From positions 62,001 to 126,000 of the forward strand of contig CAWCLK010000030.1 of the NCBI GenBank assembly GCA_963796225.1: a DNA stretch of 64,000 nucleotides, read 5' to 3'. How positions within the stretch are numbered: position 1 is the first letter of the stretch; each line of letters starts with the position of its first letter. Below are positions 8,248 to 16,645 of this stretch, in pieces. Below the pieces are notes generated by a model that saw only the letters and a program-made list of their open reading frames with translations, made no database searches and was not told the DNA's origin. Source of the DNA: CAWCLK01 sp963796225 (GTDB lineage: Bacteria; Actinomycetota; Nitriliruptoria; Nitriliruptorales; Nitriliruptoraceae). The position numbers and the translations under genes were made by a program.

Positions 8248-8652
8248 ATGCGCATGCGCACCCTCGTGGGACCCCTGCTGGTCGTCGGTGCCGTGGCCAT
8301 GGCCCGGCGCCGGTCCCGTCCTGACCCCGCCGACCTCTGGCTGGACGAGGCCGCCCCGCCCCCGCCGGCCGATCCGCCGGCCCCGGTGCCGGTGCGGACC
8401 TCGCGTTCGGGGCGGGCGACCGAACGTGGCCGTGGTGGGACGGTGCAGATGGACCTCGACCGGGCCCGCGCCACCGACGTCGAACCCGTCGTCGAGTTCC
8501 TGACCTACGTGCAGCAGCGGCGGGGCGACCGCGCCCACCTGCTGTTCGTGCGCACCGACGACCTCGACGCCATGGCCGAGGCGGCCGACGAACCCATCGA
8601 GTCGTTCCTGGCCCGTCTGGACCAGCTGGGCGTCGTCATCTCGCACAACTGA
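8248..8652 (+). CDS. Small protein with a membrane-like N-terminus
   Basis: A 134-residue protein starting MRMRTLVGPLLVVGAVAMARRR, a short hydrophobic stretch followed by Arg residues that may be an uncleaved anchor. A Pro-rich linker (about 35-50) leads to a soluble domain (about 68-134; VEPVVEFLTYVQQRRGDRAHLLFVRTDDL). I do not recognise the family. It stands two bases before the NYN-domain gene at 8655 and is likely translated with it. Confidence 0.55.
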   Translation: MRMRTLVGPLLVVGAVAMARRRSRPDPADLWLDEAAPPPPADPPAPVPVRTSRSGRATERGRGGTVQMDLDRARATDVEPVVEFLTYVQQRRGDRAHLLFVRTDDLDAMAEAADEPIESFLARLDQLGVVISHN

Positions 8653-8654
8653 CG

Positions 8655-9857
8655 GTGGCCGACGACGGCGACGCGTCGCTGCCGACCGGCCCGCCCGACG
8701 CGGGGCGGCTCGGCGGCCTCGACGACGACCTGTGGCGCCGCGTCGTCGCGCACCTGCGGCGCTCGCTCGCCGACGTCCCCGGCATCGAGGAGGAGCCGCG
8801 CCTGCGGCGGCTCCGATCCCTGCCCGCGTCACGACTGCTGGGTGGGCGGGCCCGGCGGGACGCCGTGGCCGCGCTGGCGGACGGCGGACCGCTCTGGGTC
8901 GACCTGCGACGTCGCCTCGTGGCCGATCGTGACCTGGCGGGTCCGCTGGCCGAGGCGCTGCACGGCCCGCCGCCGCCGGCGGATCCACCGTCCCCGCCAC
9001 CCGTGGCGGGCGCGGACCCCGCCGAGCTCGACCGGCTCCGGCAGCGCGTTCGTCGGCTGCGGGAGGAACGCGACGACGCGCGACGTCGCGCTGACGGCGA
9101 GCGTGCCCGCGCCGACCGCGAGGCCACCGCGCGCCGCGACGTGGAGACCGCCCTGGCCGACGCCCAGGCCGAGGTGGCACGACTGCGCGACCAGCTCGAG
9201 GTCGCCGCCGACCAGCGGGCCAGCGCCGTCGAGCGCGAGCGCCGGCGAAGCGAGGCGACCCTCGCCGAGGTCAACGAGCAGCTTCGGCAGGTGCGTCGCG
9301 AGCACCAGGAGCGGGCGCGGCGGGAACGGGCCGCGGAACAGGCCGAGCAGGCCCGCGCCGCCCGCCCCGCGCCCCGCCCCCGCGAACCGGCCCCTCCGTC
9401 GCGACTCGTGCCGGGGCGCCCCAGTCGGCTGCCGGCGTCCGTGCACCCCGACACGACCGAGGCCGTGCAGCTGCTCCTGCACGCCGGCCGCCTCGTGCTG
9501 GTCGACGGCTACAACGTGACGCGCACCCACCGGGCCGACCTCGACCTCGAGGGCCAGCGGCGCTGGCTCGTGAACCTGGCGGCCGGGGCGGCGGCGTCCC
9601 GACGGATCGAGCCCCGCCTGGTCTTCGACGGGCACGGCAGCGGGGGCTCGGGGTCCGGCCGGCGCGAACGCGGCGTGACCGTGGTGTTCACCCCCGGGGG
9701 TGTCACCGCGGACGACGACCTGGTCTTCGAGGTCGAGGCCCTGGACCCCGCCCGCCCCGTCGTGGTCGTCACCGACGACCGCGAGCTGCGAGAGCGACTG
9801 GGGCCGTACCGCGTGGACCTGGTCTCGACGATCGGCTTCCTCGGGGCGGTGCGCTGA
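8655..9857 (+). CDS. NYN-domain (YacP-like) RNase-type protein with long coiled coil
   Basis: A 400-residue protein. Residues about 115-240 are a highly charged coiled coil (RLRQRVRRLREERDDARRR onward), followed by a Pro-rich linker and a C-terminal NYN/PIN-like domain from about residue 277 (LVLVDGYNVTRTHRADLDLEGQRR, later LVFDGH, TADDDLVFE, VVVTDDRELRER). The acidic residues D in VDGYN, D in FDGH and the later TADDD and TDDRE are the ones expected at a metal-dependent nuclease site. YacP/Rae1-type NYN proteins cleave mRNA at the ribosome, so a role in RNA decay is a reasonable guess. GTG 8655 overlaps the upstream gene's end region. Confidence 0.8.
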   Translation: MADDGDASLPTGPPDAGRLGGLDDDLWRRVVAHLRRSLADVPGIEEEPRLRRLRSLPASRLLGGRARRDAVAALADGGPLWVDLRRRLVADRDLAGPLAEALHGPPPPADPPSPPPVAGADPAELDRLRQRVRRLREERDDARRRADGERARADREATARRDVETALADAQAEVARLRDQLEVAADQRASAVERERRRSEATLAEVNEQLRQVRREHQERARRERAAEQAEQARAARPAPRPREPAPPSRLVPGRPSRLPASVHPDTTEAVQLLLHAGRLVLVDGYNVTRTHRADLDLEGQRRWLVNLAAGAAASRRIEPRLVFDGHGSGGSGSGRRERGVTVVFTPGGVTADDDLVFEVEALDPARPVVVVTDDRELRERLGPYRVDLVSTIGFLGAVR

Positions 9858-9963
9858 CCGGTTGGGTGACGTGGACTAGCGTTGCCGATCGCGCCCGGTC
9901 CGCACGAGGGGACGGCGGGTGCGCTCTGCCCGGACGATGGTGGGGCATCGCGGGAGGCTCAGC

Positions 9964-11415
9964 GTGATCGAGTTGCACCTGATCGGCTACACGGCCGACC
10001 TCGGGCGCCTCGTGCTCGACCTGGCGGGGGCCGAGGGTGGCCGGTACCGGCTCGTCGTCGACGAGGACCTGTTCGCGACCATCGACGAGCTGCGTGAACA
10101 GCGTCGCGAGGCCGGTCTGCCCGTCGGCGACCTCGTCGAGTACGCCGAGGAGCTCGGGCTCGAGGTCGAGCGCCTCGCGGAGATCGAGGAGGCCGAGGCC
10201 GAGCGCGCCGCCGCGGCGGGCCACGTCTCCACGGGCTCCGCCGCCGGAGCCAGCGTGCTGGCGGGGGAGCGGCCCCTGCCCGCGGTCCCGGAGCCCGAAC
10301 CGCGAGCCGGAGCCCGAGCCCGAGCCGGAGCCCGGAGCCCGAACCCGAGCCGGAGCCCGAGCCCGTTCCGGAGCCGGAACCTGAGCCCGAGCCCGAGCCC
10401 CGGAGAGCGAGGTCGGAGCCGGTCGTCGTGGACGGGGACGCCTCGGCGACGGTGCGCCTGGTGACACCGCCGCCGCGTCCCCCGGCGTCGCCCGAGCCCT
10501 TCCTGCCCGACGAGCCCGAGGACGAGGACGACGACGCGTCCCGCTGGGGCGACGAGGCCGACGGGCTGGTCGCGCGGCTGCTGGAGCAGCGAAGCCACGC
10601 GACGGCGCCCGAGCCGGAACCCGAGCCAGAGCCGGAGCCAGAACCCGAGCCGGAGCCGGAGCCCGAGCCGGAGCCCGAGCCAGAGCCGGAGCCCGAGCCG
10701 GAGCCCGAGCCCGAGCCAGAGCCGGAGCCGGAACCGCCGGCGCCGCCCGCGCCCCGCCCGGACCCCGTGCCGCGAGCCCGAGCCCGAGCCGGAGCCCGAG
10801 CCCGTGCCGGAGCCCGAGCCCGCCCCGCCGCCGCCCCCACGGGCGCCGGCGCCCATCGCGGTGCCGCCCCGCCGGGACGCCGACCGGCGCCAGCCCCCAC
10901 GCCCGCTGGTCGAGGACCCGCCGCCGCGACCGCCGGCCCCAGCCCGCTCGCCCCGCCCCGCCGCCGACGACCCGCCCGCGTCCCGCCCCGCGGCCACGCT
11001 GTCGCCGGCCGAGATCCAGGCCCGCCTGCGTGCCGGTCGGTCGGTCCGGGCGGTGGCCCGCGAGGCCGGCGTGGACGAGACGTGGATCCGCCGGTGGGAG
11101 GCCCCGATCCTGGCCGAGCAGGCCCGGGTCCGTGACCGGGCCCTGGACGCGCGACTGCACCGAGCGCGGCTCGGGACCTCGTCGCTGCCGCTCGGGGTGG
11201 CCGTGGCACGCAACCTGGCCGCGAAGGGCGTGGCCGACGAGGACGTGAGCTGGGAGGTCTCGCGACGCCGGGACGGCCGCTGGCGCGTGGCGGTCCGCTA
11301 CCTCTCGCGGGGGCGCAAGCGCTCGGCGACCTGGACCTGGGACCCGGAGGACGAGGCGATCGCGGCGGCCTCGGACAGCGCCCGGGAGCTCGGCTTCGTG
11401 CGTCGCGGCCGGTGA
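9964..11415 (+). CDS. sepH: SepH-like division regulator (DUF3071) with a long Pro-Glu insert; three frameshifts
   Basis: SepH promotes FtsZ assembly in actinobacteria. From GTG 9964 (GGGAGG upstream) the first about 65 residues, ELHLIGYTADLGRLVLDL then GGRYRLVVDEDLFATIDELREQ, match the SepH N-terminal subdomain. The HTH half, LSPAEIQARLRAGRSVRAVAREAGVDETWIRRWE, and the following block VSWEVSRRRDGRWRVAVRY with TWTWDPEDEAIAAASDSARELGF, match the rest of DUF3071. In Streptomyces SepH these halves are adjacent; here about 230 low-complexity residues lie between, rich in (PE)n. The frame is restored by removing extra bases near 10303, 10334 and 10773, after which every repeat block reads Pro-Glu. 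Corrected length is about 482 residues. The usual C-terminal FtsZ-binding tail after DUF3071 is absent or very short. Confidence 0.75.
10608..10736 (+). repeat. (Pro-Glu)n coding repeat in sepH
   Basis: About 43 codons alternate CCx and GAR, a six-base repeat (CCCGAG, CCGGAG) with synonymous variation. Shorter blocks of the same repeat lie at about 10288-10410 and 10772-10830. Such a tract encodes a stiff, acidic, disordered spacer. It is a likely hotspot for slippage and sequencing error. Confidence 0.9.
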
Positions 11416-12188
11416 CCCTGCCCCGGGTACCGTGCCGCCCCGTGCGCCTGCTGCTGCCCCTCCTGCTCGTGCCGCTGCTCGTCAGCTGCTCTGCCTCGCC
11501 GATCCCCACGGCGACGCCCTCGGCGCCCGACACCGAACGCGAGGTGGTGCTGGCCGACCTGCGGTCCGAGGTCGCGGCCGTGGCCGAGCAGCAGGCCGAC
11601 GCCGACGCCGAGGTCAACGACGTCCTGCGGGCCGTCCGCTCGGTCGACGAGGCGGTGGCGTCCCTCGAGGACGTCGTGACCTTCGACGAGACCCTCGGGG
11701 CCTACGAGGCCGACGTGCACGCCGAGGTGGCCGCCACCGAGGCCACGGGGCTGCGTGACGGCTACCTGGCGGTGGCCGGGGACGTCGACGCGGCACGCCA
11801 GACGCTGGCCGACGCCCGCGCCCAGCTCGACGACCCGTGGGAGACCCAGTACCTCGACGCGCAGGACGAGGTGCTGCTCGCCGTGCGGGGCTACGCACGG
11901 ACCGCCGACCGGCTCGCGCAGCTGCTCGAGCAGCACTGGCCGACCTACGTCGAGGTCGACGCGCGCGTCGTCGACTTCGCGTCCCGGCGCAGCAACTACC
12001 GCGACACGCCGGAGGCCGCGTCCGCGCTGGCGGTCGAGCTGGACACCATCCTCGACGACCTGGCCGTGGCCGAGGCGCAGCTCGCCGAGTACCGGGGCCG
12101 CCGCAGCGACGCCGGCCGCGAGGTCAACGAGGCCTCGTCCGCGGCCGTCGCCGTCTACGAGCAGCGGCCCAGCACGCCCGAGGGATGA
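11412..12188 (+). CDS. Helical lipoprotein of unknown function
   Basis: Starts with a lipoprotein signal peptide: a hydrophobic run ending LLVSC, with lipid-accepting C26 if GTG 11412 is used, or C16 from GTG 11442. GTG 11412 overlaps the sepH stop (GTGA), which favours coupled translation; GTG 11442 gives a more compact signal. The remaining 230 residues are strongly helical and acidic, with heptad-like stretches (AQLDDPWETQYLDAQDEVLL and similar), and no recognised domain. It overlaps the M48 protease gene downstream by four bases, so the lipoprotein and the membrane protease may work together on the outer face of the membrane. Confidence 0.65.
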   Translation: MTLPRVPCRPVRLLLPLLLVPLLVSCSASPIPTATPSAPDTEREVVLADLRSEVAAVAEQQADADAEVNDVLRAVRSVDEAVASLEDVVTFDETLGAYEADVHAEVAATEATGLRDGYLAVAGDVDAARQTLADARAQLDDPWETQYLDAQDEVLLAVRGYARTADRLAQLLEQHWPTYVEVDARVVDFASRRSNYRDTPEAASALAVELDTILDDLAVAEAQLAEYRGRRSDAGREVNEASSAAVAVYEQRPSTPEG

Positions 12189-13556
12189 CGACCCCGGACG
12201 CGCGTCCCCGCGCCGGATGGTCACGGCCGCCGGTGAGCTGGGTGCTCGCGACCGTGCTGGTGGTGGCCGGCGTGCTGGCGGTGACGTGGCGTTCGTGGCC
12301 GGCCGCGCTGCCGGCGGTGCCCACGGACCTGGACCGGCTGGCGCCGGACGTCGCGCGGGCCATCGCCCGCTACCGCCAGCCGCGGCGCGTCCTGACCGTC
12401 GTGGTCCAGCTGCTCTCGGTCGCCGTGCCGGTGCTGCTCGTGGCGACCCGCGCGGGCCGGGCCCTGCTCGCGCGCATCGCCGGCGAGCGTCACGACCGGT
12501 GGCGCGGGCCCCTGCGCGGCGCGCTGGTGGCCGTCGTCGTCCTCGGGCTGGCACGGCTGGCCGTGCTGCCGATCCAGGCCTGGGCGGGGATCGTCCAGGA
12601 CGGCTCCTGGGGCGTGCGCACGGCGTCGGCGGGGGCGTGGTGGGGCCGGATGCTCACGGCCCTCGCACTCGAGCTCGGCGTCGGGGCGCTCGTCGGCGCG
12701 GGGCTGGTCTGGCTGGTGCGCCGGCGTCCCCGGGCGTGGGTGGGGGACGCCGTGGTGCTCGGGGTCGCCGCGGTGGCCGTGACCACCCTGCTGTGGCCCG
12801 CCGTGGTGCTGCCGCTGACCACGCCGGTCCGGCCGCTCGGTGACGGGCCCGCGGCGAACGCGGTCCGCGACGTGGTGGCCGAGGCCGGGCTGGGGGACCT
12901 GCCCGTGGTGGTCTCCGAACGATCCCGCCGGGACACCCGCAGCAACGCCGTGGTGCACGGGCTCGGCCCGACCCGCCGCGTCGTGATCGACGACACGCTG
13001 CTGGCGCGCCCCGTGCCCGAGGTCCGCGTGGTCATGGCCCACGAGCTGGCCCACCAGCGTCACGGCGACGTGGGACGGGCCGTGCTCGCCTCGGCACTGC
13101 TGGTCGCCCTGCTGGCCCTGGCCACGCGTGCGGTGTGGGACCGTCCGCGAGTCCGCACCGCGTTCGGCCGGGAGGGCACGCCGGCGGGGCGCGACGACCC
13201 CCGTCTGGTCGCGGTGGCGATCGCCGTCGCGGTCGTGGTGGGGCTGGTCGCCGAGCCCGTGGGGCTGTGGCACTCGCGCCGGGTCGAGGCGGCCGCCGAC
13301 GCCACGTCGCTGGCGCTGGGCGCCGACCCGGCCACGGTGGTCCGGCTGCAGCGTCGCCTGGCCATCGACAACCTCACGCCCATGGAGGTGCCCGACCTGG
13401 GAACGGCTGCTGTGGTGGAGCCATCCCACCACCGGCCAGCGGGTCCGGGACGCGGTCGCGTCCGCGGCGGCGACCGGTGCCGCGATGCCCACCCTCGCGG
13501 AGCTGCTCGCCGAGGAGGCCGCCGATCCGCCGGCGTGGCACGTCCCGACGTCGTAG
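12185..13556 (+). CDS. M48-family (Ste24-like) membrane metalloprotease; one frameshift
   Basis: An integral membrane protein of about 456 residues after correction. Several hydrophobic segments precede the zinc motif HELAHQRHGD (about residue 285), with the third ligand in the later EAAAD segment (about 370), as in Ste24/CAAX-type M48 proteases. Ste24 homologues of this layout act on membrane-associated proteins. The frame breaks at about 13394, where an extra G splits MEVP from TWERLLWWSHPTTGQRVRDA, the conserved C-terminal block; removal of that base leads to the stop at 13556. ATG 12185 overlaps the lipoprotein stop. Confidence 0.85.
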
Positions 13557-13557
13557 G

Positions 13558-14664
13558 TCAGCGCTGCGTCGCGGGCACCTCGCCGGCGGCCAGCATCGCC
13601 AGGTCCGCGTGCAGGTCCCCGACGATCACGTCCCAGTCGTGGTGGGCCTCGACGAAGGCGCGCCCCGCCCGTCCCATCGCCCGCGCGCGGTCGGGGTCCT
13701 CGAGCAGCTCGACCACGGCGTCGGCGACCGCGGCCGGGTCCGCCCCGTCGACCAGCAGGCCCGTCTCGCCGGGCCGCAGCGCCTCGGGGGACCCGCCGGA
13801 ATCGCCGGCGACCACGGGACGACCGACGGCCTGGGCCTCGAGGAAGATCACCCCGAACCCCTCGGCGTCGAGCCCTGCCAACCGGGTGCGGTTGGGATGG
13901 GCGAACACGTCCGCGGCGGCGTGGTGGGCGGCGAGCTCGTCCCATGGCACCCGCCCCGCCAGCACGACCGCACCGTCCGGCTGGGCGGCCGCGGCCTCGG
14001 CGAGCTCGTCGTGCAGTGGCCCGCCCCCGACGATCAGCAGGTGGGCGTCCGGCACGCGGGCGCGCACCCGCGGCCAGGCGTCGACGAGCACGTCCTGGCC
14101 CTTGCGACGCACCAGCCGGCCCACGCACACCACCACCGGATCGTCGCCGAAGCCGTGGCGGTCCCGGATCGCCCGCCCCGACACCGACGGGGCGAAGGTG
14201 TGCACGTCGACGCCGTTGCGCAGCAGCCGGATCGGCGGCCCGGTCCGCCCCACCAGGTCGCGCAGGTGACCGGCGGTGTGGTCGGACACGGCGTACAGGA
14301 GGTCGGCCCGTCGCAGGTCCCGGCGCAGCAGCTGGCGGGCCAGGGGCAGCCGCGCCGGGGTGACCAGCTCGTTGCCGTGGGAGACGACGGCGGAGGGCAG
14401 CCCCAGGCGAGGCCCGAGGGACACCACCGGCCACGGCGTCGCGAACAGCAGCACGTCGGCCCGGGTCGCGGCCACGGCGTCGCGCAACGCCCGCTCGACG
14501 GCCGGGACCGGGAACAGGTAGCGGTGCGGGCCCCGGATCACCCGGTAGGGCGCCGTGTCGTCGTGCTCGTGCGCCTGCGGGTGGGCCGCCGCGAACACGG
14601 CGGCGTCGGGCAGTCGCGAGAGCACCTGGTGGTTGAACACCTGGATGCCCCCGACCTGGGGCAT
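13558..14664 (-). CDS. GT4 glycosyltransferase (phosphatidylinositol mannosyltransferase-like)
   Basis: A retaining GT-B glycosyltransferase of at least 368 residues. The acceptor half has VVSHGNE, and the nucleotide-sugar half has VVCVGRLVRRKGQDVLVDAW, LLIVGGGP and the E-x7-E motif in EGFGVIFLEAQAVGRPVVAGDSGG. The overall look is of PimB'-type mannosyltransferases that act on phosphatidylinositol mannosides. The ATG at 14664 is inside the conserved N-terminal strand: about ten upstream codons still read PRTLLVTNDL, which family members have, but no standard start codon introduces them before an in-frame stop. Either a rare start or another one-base error lies in 14665-14760. Confidence 0.8.
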   Translation of the reverse strand: MPQVGGIQVFNHQVLSRLPDAAVFAAAHPQAHEHDDTAPYRVIRGPHRYLFPVPAVERALRDAVAATRADVLLFATPWPVVSLGPRLGLPSAVVSHGNELVTPARLPLARQLLRRDLRRADLLYAVSDHTAGHLRDLVGRTGPPIRLLRNGVDVHTFAPSVSGRAIRDRHGFGDDPVVVCVGRLVRRKGQDVLVDAWPRVRARVPDAHLLIVGGGPLHDELAEAAAAQPDGAVVLAGRVPWDELAAHHAAADVFAHPNRTRLAGLDAEGFGVIFLEAQAVGRPVVAGDSGGSPEALRPGETGLLVDGADPAAVADAVVELLEDPDRARAMGRAGRAFVEAHHDWDVIVGDLHADLAMLAAGEVPATQR

Positions 14665-14796
14665 GAGGTCGTTGGTGACCAGCAGGGTGCGCGGGGAGGG
14701 CAGGCGGGCGGCCTCGTCACGGGGCAGGGCGTCGGCGTGAGGGTAGGCGGGGGCGACGGGTAGGTTTCCGCCAGCCAGTCATCAGGGAGGCCCGTC

Positions 14797-15597
14797 GTGG
14801 ACACCGAACGCATCCAGCCGGACTGTGCCCCGTGGCGTGCCGTCGGCGACGGCGACCGTGCCCGGACCGGCGTGGTGCTCACCCACGGCTTCACCGGCAA
14901 CCCGCGTGCCACGACCCCGCTCGGCGAGCGGCTGCATGGCCTCGGCCACACCGTGGACGTGGTGCGCCTGCCGGGCCACGGCAGCACGGTCGGCGACCTC
15001 GCCCGGACCCGCTACGCGGACTGGCGCGGGGCGGTCGAGGAGGCGCTGGACCGCACGGCCGCCGAGTGCGACCGGGTCGTGCTCGTGGGCCACTCGATGG
15101 GCGGCACGCTGTCCCTGGACGTCGCCTCGGCCCGCCCCGCCGACGTCGCCGGCGTGGTGGCGATCAACGCGATCGTGCTCAGCCCCACCGAGCTGCTGGC
15201 CCGCCTGGCCCCGCTGCTGCAGTACGTGCTCCCACGGGTCCCGCGGGACGCCGCCGGGCTGCCCAGCAACGACATCGCGCGGCCCGACGTCTCCGAGGGC
15301 GCCTACTCGATGGTCCCGGCACGTGCGGCGCAGTCGCTGATCCGCGAGCTGCCGCGCGTGCGCGCCCAGCTGCTGGACCTGGTCCAGCCCCTGCTGGTCG
15401 TGACCTCCCCGCAGGACCACACCGTCGTGCCGACCAACGGCGACGCCATCGTCGAGCTGGTCGGGTCCGGCGACGTGCACCGGGTCACCGCCGCGCGCTC
15501 GTACCACATCCCCCAGATCGACTGGGACCGTGAGCTGGTCGAGACCGAGGTCTCGACCTTCGTGGAACGGATCCACGCGGCGACGCCGGCGGCCTGA
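14797..15597 (+). CDS. Alpha/beta hydrolase (carboxylesterase / monoacylglycerol-lipase type)
   Basis: A 266-residue serine hydrolase. HGFTGNPRATTPLGERLHGLGHTV contains the oxyanion region, the lid-proximal RLPGHG is typical of this family, GHSMGG carries the nucleophile Ser, SPQDHTVVP the Asp, and YHIPQIDWD the His. This matches thermostable carboxylesterase Est30 / monoacylglycerol lipase-like enzymes. GTG 14797 follows AGGGAGG. It heads a run of closely packed rightward genes and its stop nearly touches the SRPBCC gene. The substrate is unknown; a lipid ester is likely. Confidence 0.85.
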   Translation: MDTERIQPDCAPWRAVGDGDRARTGVVLTHGFTGNPRATTPLGERLHGLGHTVDVVRLPGHGSTVGDLARTRYADWRGAVEEALDRTAAECDRVVLVGHSMGGTLSLDVASARPADVAGVVAINAIVLSPTELLARLAPLLQYVLPRVPRDAAGLPSNDIARPDVSEGAYSMVPARAAQSLIRELPRVRAQLLDLVQPLLVVTSPQDHTVVPTNGDAIVELVGSGDVHRVTAARSYHIPQIDWDRELVETEVSTFVERIHAATPAA

Positions 15598-15599
15598 CC

Positions 15600-16040
15600 A
15601 TGCTCCACGTGGACGACGACGGGTTCGTGCGGGCCCCGGCCGACCTGGTCTACCGCCGCCTGACCGACATCGGCCGTTGGCCGACCTGGTGGCACGGGGT
15701 CCGCACCACGCCGATGGAGGACGGCACCGGCCGCGAGGTCTGGGCGCTCGAGCTCCGCCGGGACCGGCTGCGTGGGCTGCGCGTGGCCGCCTGGCCCCAC
15801 ACCTACCGCCACGAGGCCGGGTTCAAGCTCTCGCTCACCGGCGACCTGGTCGGTGACGCCGAGTTCTGGCTGGAACCCGTCGAGGGCGGCACCGTGGTGC
15901 ACCACCTCGCCGTCGGCGAGGCGACCCGCACCCCCCGCTCCACCCTGGCCACCTACCGCGCCGTGGCACGCCGGGGGCTGTGGGGGCTCAAGGACGCGGT
16001 CCAGACGGAGGTCCGCACGGCCGTCGGGATGCGGCCGTGA
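15600..16040 (+). CDS. SRPBCC (START-like / polyketide-cyclase-like) protein
   Basis: A 146-residue protein with the SRPBCC pattern: N-terminal strand (HVDDDGFVRAPADLVYRRLTDIGRWPTWWHGV), central beta-sheet with basic residues, and a C-terminal long helix (RAVARRGLWGLKDAVQTEVRTA). These folds bind hydrophobic ligands in an internal cavity. In many actinobacteria an SRPBCC gene sits beside ArsA, DUF5304 and ROK glucokinase genes as here, which suggests a conserved but undefined cellular function. ATG 15600 lies three bases after the esterase stop. Confidence 0.8.
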   Translation: MLHVDDDGFVRAPADLVYRRLTDIGRWPTWWHGVRTTPMEDGTGREVWALELRRDRLRGLRVAAWPHTYRHEAGFKLSLTGDLVGDAEFWLEPVEGGTVVHHLAVGEATRTPRSTLATYRAVARRGLWGLKDAVQTEVRTAVGMRP

Positions 16041-16562
16041 TCGCCTGCCCGGCCTGCGGGGCACGCAACACCGACGGCGCGCCGTGGTGCACGCAGTGCC
16101 TGCGGCCCCTGGGCCAGGCGGACGAGCCCCCCTCGCGGCCCGTCGTCGGCCCCGTCGTCGGCCCCGTCGTCGCTCCCGGGGGCGAGCTCGTCGGAGGGGC
16201 CCGCGGCACCCCTGTGGGACACCCCGGGAACGGCGGACCCCTCCGCGGGACCGGCCGCCGCCCCCTCGACCGATCCCGTCCCGCCGCCGGCCGGCGAGGA
16301 CCGTGCGGTGCGGTCGGTCGACGGCCGGTTCGAGTGGCGCTGCCCGGCCTGCGAGAGCTGGAACGACCTCGACCAGCCGATGTGTGCGGTGTGCGGCCAG
16401 CCCCTCGGGGCGACGGTCACCGGGGCGGGGCGCGAGGGCGTCACCGAGCGCGTGGGGCGGGCCCGGCGGCTGCTGTGGGTCGCAGCCGGCATCGGGGGCG
16501 TCCTCATGGTGGTCAGCGTGGTGCTGCTCGTCCTCGCCCTGCGCTCCGGCGGGGCGGGCTGA
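16037..16562 (+). CDS. Double zinc-ribbon membrane protein; one frameshift
   Basis: GTG 16037 overlaps the SRPBCC stop. The first ribbon is CPACGARNTDGAPWCTQC, followed by a Pro/Ala-rich linker, a second ribbon (RCPACESWNDLDQPMCAVCG) and one C-terminal transmembrane helix (LLWVAAGIGGVLMVVSVVLLVLAL). The linker changes frame at about 16177-16182, in a run of five G; with four G it reads GASSSEGPAAPLWDTPGTAD and joins the second ribbon. Corrected length is about 174 residues. The function is unknown. Confidence 0.7.
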
Positions 16563-16645
16563 CCAGGGGGCGGCCGGGGCCCCACGCCTGCGTGGGCTAG
16601 CCTCGCCGTCCGCCTCCCGTGCATCGTCTCGACCGGCAGGGACCC

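Noticed and set aside
10288..10830. CRISPR-like or satellite array in sepH
   Set aside because: The units are six-base coding repeats for Pro-Glu without spacers, within a recognised protein frame.
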